Below, in pieces: positions 6,780 through 9,018 of a DNA stretch of 9,018 nt. The DNA lies in NCBI GenBank assembly GCA_016764015.1, contig JAESSR010000076.1:1-9018 (forward strand). Reading direction: 5' to 3'. Position numbers and translations under genes: made by a program. How positions within the stretch are numbered: position 1 is the first letter of the stretch; the number at the start of each line of letters is the position of its first letter. This stretch comes from Phycisphaerales bacterium. GTDB lineage: Bacteria > Planctomycetota > Phycisphaerae > Phycisphaerales > UBA1924. Under the pieces are notes generated by a model, which worked only from the letters and a program-made list of their open reading frames with translations, ran no database searches and had not been told where the DNA came from.

Positions 6780-7007
6780 ATGGGTTCTTTATCCAATATG
6801 GACAACAACCCCCAACAACGATATGGCGATCCCAAAGCACGCCCAGGCAGCCCTGTGTGTAAAAAGTGCTTGTTTTCGACTGGATTGATGAAATCTGGTT
6901 GCCCGAGTTGTTTGGTTGTTGGGCTTGCGATCTTGCCGATCGAGATGGCGGCGAGAGGTGTTAAGAAGATCGTTGTCGGTCCAAACGGAGACATGAGCAA
7001 TCATTAG
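6780..7007 (+). CDS. Small hypothetical protein with a CxxC-x10-CxxC motif
   Basis: An ORF of up to 75 residues that I do not recognise. C27-K-K-C30 and C41-P-S-C44 form two knuckles 10 residues apart, as in a compact zinc ribbon. A hydrophobic stretch LVVGLAILPIEMAA (about 45-58) follows, then a short basic and polar end. No Shine-Dalgarno precedes the ATG at 6780 or the in-frame ATG at 6798, so the start is uncertain. AATAAT at 6766-6771 could act as a -10 box for a second leaderless message, but lacks a -35. The gene follows the fRMsr-like gene by 19 bp and converges on rluA. Paired cysteines argue for a real protein, while the short length and lack of a binding site argue against. Confidence 0.5.
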   Translation: MGSLSNMDNNPQQRYGDPKARPGSPVCKKCLFSTGLMKSGCPSCLVVGLAILPIEMAARGVKKIVVGPNGDMSNH

Positions 7008-7030
7008 ATGATCGCCGAATGTATCTCCAT

Positions 7031-7128
7031 CGGGTGCCACTACTCGCCGTCTTGGGCGCAGTAGTGTCTTGATTGCCTGAATGAAATACAGCACTACTGC
7101 GCTGCTTCGCATCCAGTAGTGGCACCCG
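7031..7128. repeat. Nested inverted repeat between convergent genes (REP/MITE-like)
   Basis: The outer arms CGGGTGCCACTACT (7031-7044) and AGTAGTGGCACCCG (7115-7128) are perfect 14-nt complements. The inner arms GCGCAGTAGTG (7056-7066) and CACTACTGCGC (7092-7102) are perfect 11-nt complements around a 25-nt loop. The heptamer CACTACT or its complement therefore occurs four times in alternating orientation (7038, 7060, 7092, 7115). The element can fold either as one long cruciform or as two side-by-side hairpins. No T-run follows either outer arm, so it is not a standard terminator. I recall GGGTGCC...GGCACCC palindromes as common repeats in planctomycete genomes, which would make this a REP doublet; that is unverified. 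No target duplication is visible. Confidence 0.75.
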
Positions 7129-7149
7129 GAAAAATCAGATTCTAATTTA

Positions 7150-7929
7150 TCAAAATGGAATCGGTGCCTTGAAGGTCATCTGCTTGCCTGTGATCGGGTG
7201 ATAGATCGTCAGCATCGACGCATGGAGCATGAGTCTTGGTTCTGGCGTGCCGTACATTTCGTCGCCGACGATTGGTGCGCCGAGCCCTGGGGTTTCGTCG
7301 GGGTCATTGCTGCCCATCTCCCCCACTGTCGTCACCAGCGGATGGGCTGCATGCACACGCAGTTGATGCGTCCGCCCGGTGTGAGGCTCAAACTCCACAC
7401 GCGTGACTGGTCGACCCTCGAACTCTTCGCGCCCGAGCACTTTGTAATGCGTGACAGAAGGCTTGCCCTGTATATAATCCACAAGCATCAGCGGGCGAAC
7501 ATCCATGTCCTTGCGCATCGGACAGTTGATTGTGCCTTCGTCGTGTTTGAGGTGCCCTTCGAGCAGCGCGACATATCGCTTTTGAACCTTTCGCTGCTCA
7601 AACTGGCGTGAGAGATTCCGATGGGTATTGGGATCGAGCGTGAGGATCATCACCCCGGATGTTGACATATCTAAACGATGGCATGTGATGGGGCCGGTGG
7701 CCAATGGGAAGAGGTCTTCGATGCGCGAACGCAGGCAATCCTTCTTCTCGGGCGCGATCCCGGGCACGGTCAATAAACCAGACGCTTTGTCCACGATGAC
7801 GAAATGATCGTCCTCATGGAGAATCGTTGGGATGCCCATTGGCGGGCAATAGAGCATCTCTGGGAGAGGACCATGATTCACACGACGAATATTGGCAGAT
7901 TCGGGTTGTTGAGACCTAGTATCAGTCAT
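7150..7929 (-). CDS. rluA: RluA-family pseudouridine synthase
   Basis: A 259-residue RNA-modifying enzyme that converts uridine to pseudouridine; E. coli RluA acts on 23S rRNA U746 and tRNA U32. Family landmarks follow in order: VDKASGLLTVPG (46-57), the catalytic CHRLDMSTSG with D87, KRYVALLEGH (117-126), GKPSVTHYKVL (155-165), HTGRTHQLRVHAAHP (183-197), PIVGDEMYG and LMLHASMLTIYHP. The match is closer to RluA than to RluC or RluD, and there is no S4 domain. Residues about 198-214 are an insertion of roughly 17 residues absent from E. coli RluA. The first 30 residues are also extra: no Shine-Dalgarno precedes the ATG at 7929, and M25 (ATG at 7855-7857), just before the RluA-like YCPP, is a possible alternative start. 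The substrate is inferred from the family. It diverges from the PD40 gene across 34 bp. Confidence 0.9.
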   Translation of the reverse strand: MTDTRSQQPESANIRRVNHGPLPEMLYCPPMGIPTILHEDDHFVIVDKASGLLTVPGIAPEKKDCLRSRIEDLFPLATGPITCHRLDMSTSGVMILTLDPNTHRNLSRQFEQRKVQKRYVALLEGHLKHDEGTINCPMRKDMDVRPLMLVDYIQGKPSVTHYKVLGREEFEGRPVTRVEFEPHTGRTHQLRVHAAHPLVTTVGEMGSNDPDETPGLGAPIVGDEMYGTPEPRLMLHASMLTIYHPITGKQMTFKAPIPF

Positions 7930-7963
7930 ACAAAAGAGTGTATCCGCCTATAGGAGAAGATCG
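7930..7963. promoter_or_regulatory. Short divergent intergenic region (rluA / PD40 gene)
   Basis: Only 34 bp separate the two divergent starts. AGGAG (7952-7956) serves the PD40 gene with 7-nt spacing. On the - strand TACACT stands 7 nt before the rluA ATG and could be a -10 box for a leaderless or near-leaderless message. For the + gene, TTGTTG (7906-7911) and TACAAA (7929-7934) have 17-bp spacing but are weak and would overlap the rluA start. At least one promoter must lie inside rluA. Confidence 0.35.
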
Positions 7964-9018
7964 ATGAAATCTGCAACAATTGCGTCCCTGATCTGTGCAA
8001 CCGGAATCCTTTCAAGCATGGCTTTGGCTTCAAATCCGAATCCGAATCCGGAGTGGGACGATCAGTGGGAAACCCTGGAAGCACCATTTATCTCAGGGCA
8101 TGTGCAGCTGACCTTTGAAACGAAATACATCAAAGCCGGCGAGAGCTACTTCTCTTCAGATGGTCGGCTCGTGATCTTCCAAGCGATTGAAGCGCCAGAA
8201 AAAGGCAAAGAGGCTGGCGATCATTACGGCATGTATGTCGCTGCGGTCAAACGAGACGATGCGGGCAACATCGTCGGGCTCGGACAAGCTGGGCTGATTT
8301 CTGAGCCGGGCTCAGCGAACACCTGCGGGTGGTTCCATCCGACTGAGCCGATGACTGTGCTCTTTGGCACGACGACGACTCCACCAAGCGGCGACAATGT
8401 AGCGGGGTTCCAACGCAAGACCTCGAAGTACTCTTGGAAGTTCCCAAATGAGATGGAGCTTGTTTCCGGCAAGCTGAGCATGGGCTATGTGCTCTCTGAT
8501 GAAGCAACCGCACGGGCAAAGAAGCTTCTCGAAGAAGATTCATCGAAGACACCTGAGCTTTCCATCGATGACATCATCTCCGTTCCCACGCTCAAAGAAA
8601 CTACGCCAATATGGGAACGCGATGGCTACGACGCGGAAGGATCATGGTCACCCGATGGACGATATATTCTCTACACCCAGCTTGAGCCGGGCTCAAACAA
8701 CGGCGATCTTTGGATATATGACACAACCGACGGCTCGCATACCCCGCTAATTACAGAAGAAGGCTACGACGGCGGACCATTCTTCTCGCCAGACGGGCGC
8801 TCGATCTGTTATCGTTCGGATCGGAACGGCGACAACATGCTGCAGATCTTTGTCTCAAACCTCGCATTCGATGAATCAGGCAAGGTGACCGGGGTCGAAG
8901 AAGAAATCCAGCTCACCGACAACGAGCATGTCAACTGGTGCCCGTTCTACACACCCGATGGCAAGTACCTGCTGTACGCGACAAGCGAACAGAGCCACGG
9001 CAACTACGAGATTTATGC
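7964..9018 (+). CDS. Secreted PD40 (TolB-like) beta-propeller protein, 3' end outside the window
   Basis: The first 351 codons of an exported protein that runs off the window edge. The signal peptide ends at about A22 (SMALA), followed by a short NP repeat (SNPNPNPEW) made of tandem AATCCG units. Three PD40 blade motifs are visible: SPDGRYILY at 229, SPDGRSICY at 275 and TPDGKYLLY at 330, each followed by a D/N-rich turn and a strand such as LWIYD or QIFVSN. Earlier, SSDGRLVIFQA (about 65-75) is a probable further blade. Propellers of this type usually bind proteins or glycans, and in planctomycetes many are secreted TolB-like proteins of unknown role. There is no sign of a peptidase domain yet, but the missing C-terminus could hold one or a dockerin-like tail. 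AGGAG lies 7 nt before the ATG. Confidence 0.85.
   Translation, partial: MKSATIASLICATGILSSMALASNPNPNPEWDDQWETLEAPFISGHVQLTFETKYIKAGESYFSSDGRLVIFQAIEAPEKGKEAGDHYGMYVAAVKRDDAGNIVGLGQAGLISEPGSANTCGWFHPTEPMTVLFGTTTTPPSGDNVAGFQRKTSKYSWKFPNEMELVSGKLSMGYVLSDEATARAKKLLEEDSSKTPELSIDDIISVPTLKETTPIWERDGYDAEGSWSPDGRYILYTQLEPGSNNGDLWIYDTTDGSHTPLITEEGYDGGPFFSPDGRSICYRSDRNGDNMLQIFVSNLAFDESGKVTGVEEEIQLTDNEHVNWCPFYTPDGKYLLYATSEQSHGNYEIY

Noticed and set aside
7031..7128. Nested repeat considered as a CRISPR array or bidirectional terminator
   Set aside because: Units alternate in orientation and spacing is irregular, unlike CRISPR; there is no T-run on either strand.

Overview
The window reads as about 9 kb of chromosome from a planctomycete, most likely class Phycisphaerae. 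The strongest clue is the C-terminus of two neighbouring secreted proteins: each ends in two DxNxDGxxNFFDxSxF repeats framed by a Cys pair, the 'GC-type dockerin' tail I associate with marine Phycisphaerales. A secreted PD40 protein and a DUF1573/rhodanese/MauE-type gene set fit the same group. Base composition is balanced, and most genes have an AGGAG/GGAG ribosome binding site 6-9 nt before ATG. The assignment is from memory of families, not from a database search.

Region 1 (1-3079): two consecutive + strand genes for exported proteins with the same dockerin-like tail. The first (129-1490) is a secreted protein of unknown function. The second (1634-3079) is an M64-type zinc metallopeptidase with an intact HExGH...DEY motif. 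A dyad plus a TATAAT box lies upstream of the first.

Region 2 (3080-3460): about 380 bp without a convincing gene.

Region 3 (3461-5789): DUF1573 protein, membrane-anchored rhodanese and MauE/DoxX-like membrane protein, in one orientation. The last two overlap by an ATGA. All carry cysteine motifs and look like one envelope redox or sulfur-handling operon. Ribosomal protein S18 (5885-6184) follows, away from its usual partners, and is closed by a strong intrinsic terminator (6209-6239).

Region 4 (6240-7929): a free-methionine-(R)-sulfoxide-reductase-like GAF protein whose TATAAT sits 5 nt before the ATG, so its mRNA is probably leaderless; a small CxxC/CxxC ORF; a striking nested inverted repeat (7031-7128) between convergent genes; and rluA on the - strand.

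Region 5 (7964-9018): a secreted PD40 beta-propeller gene, divergent from rluA across only 34 bp and cut off by the window end.

Nothing here looks like a defence system, a prophage or a transposase gene. The observations most worth following are the nested palindrome, the leaderless fRMsr promoter and the three-gene redox cassette.
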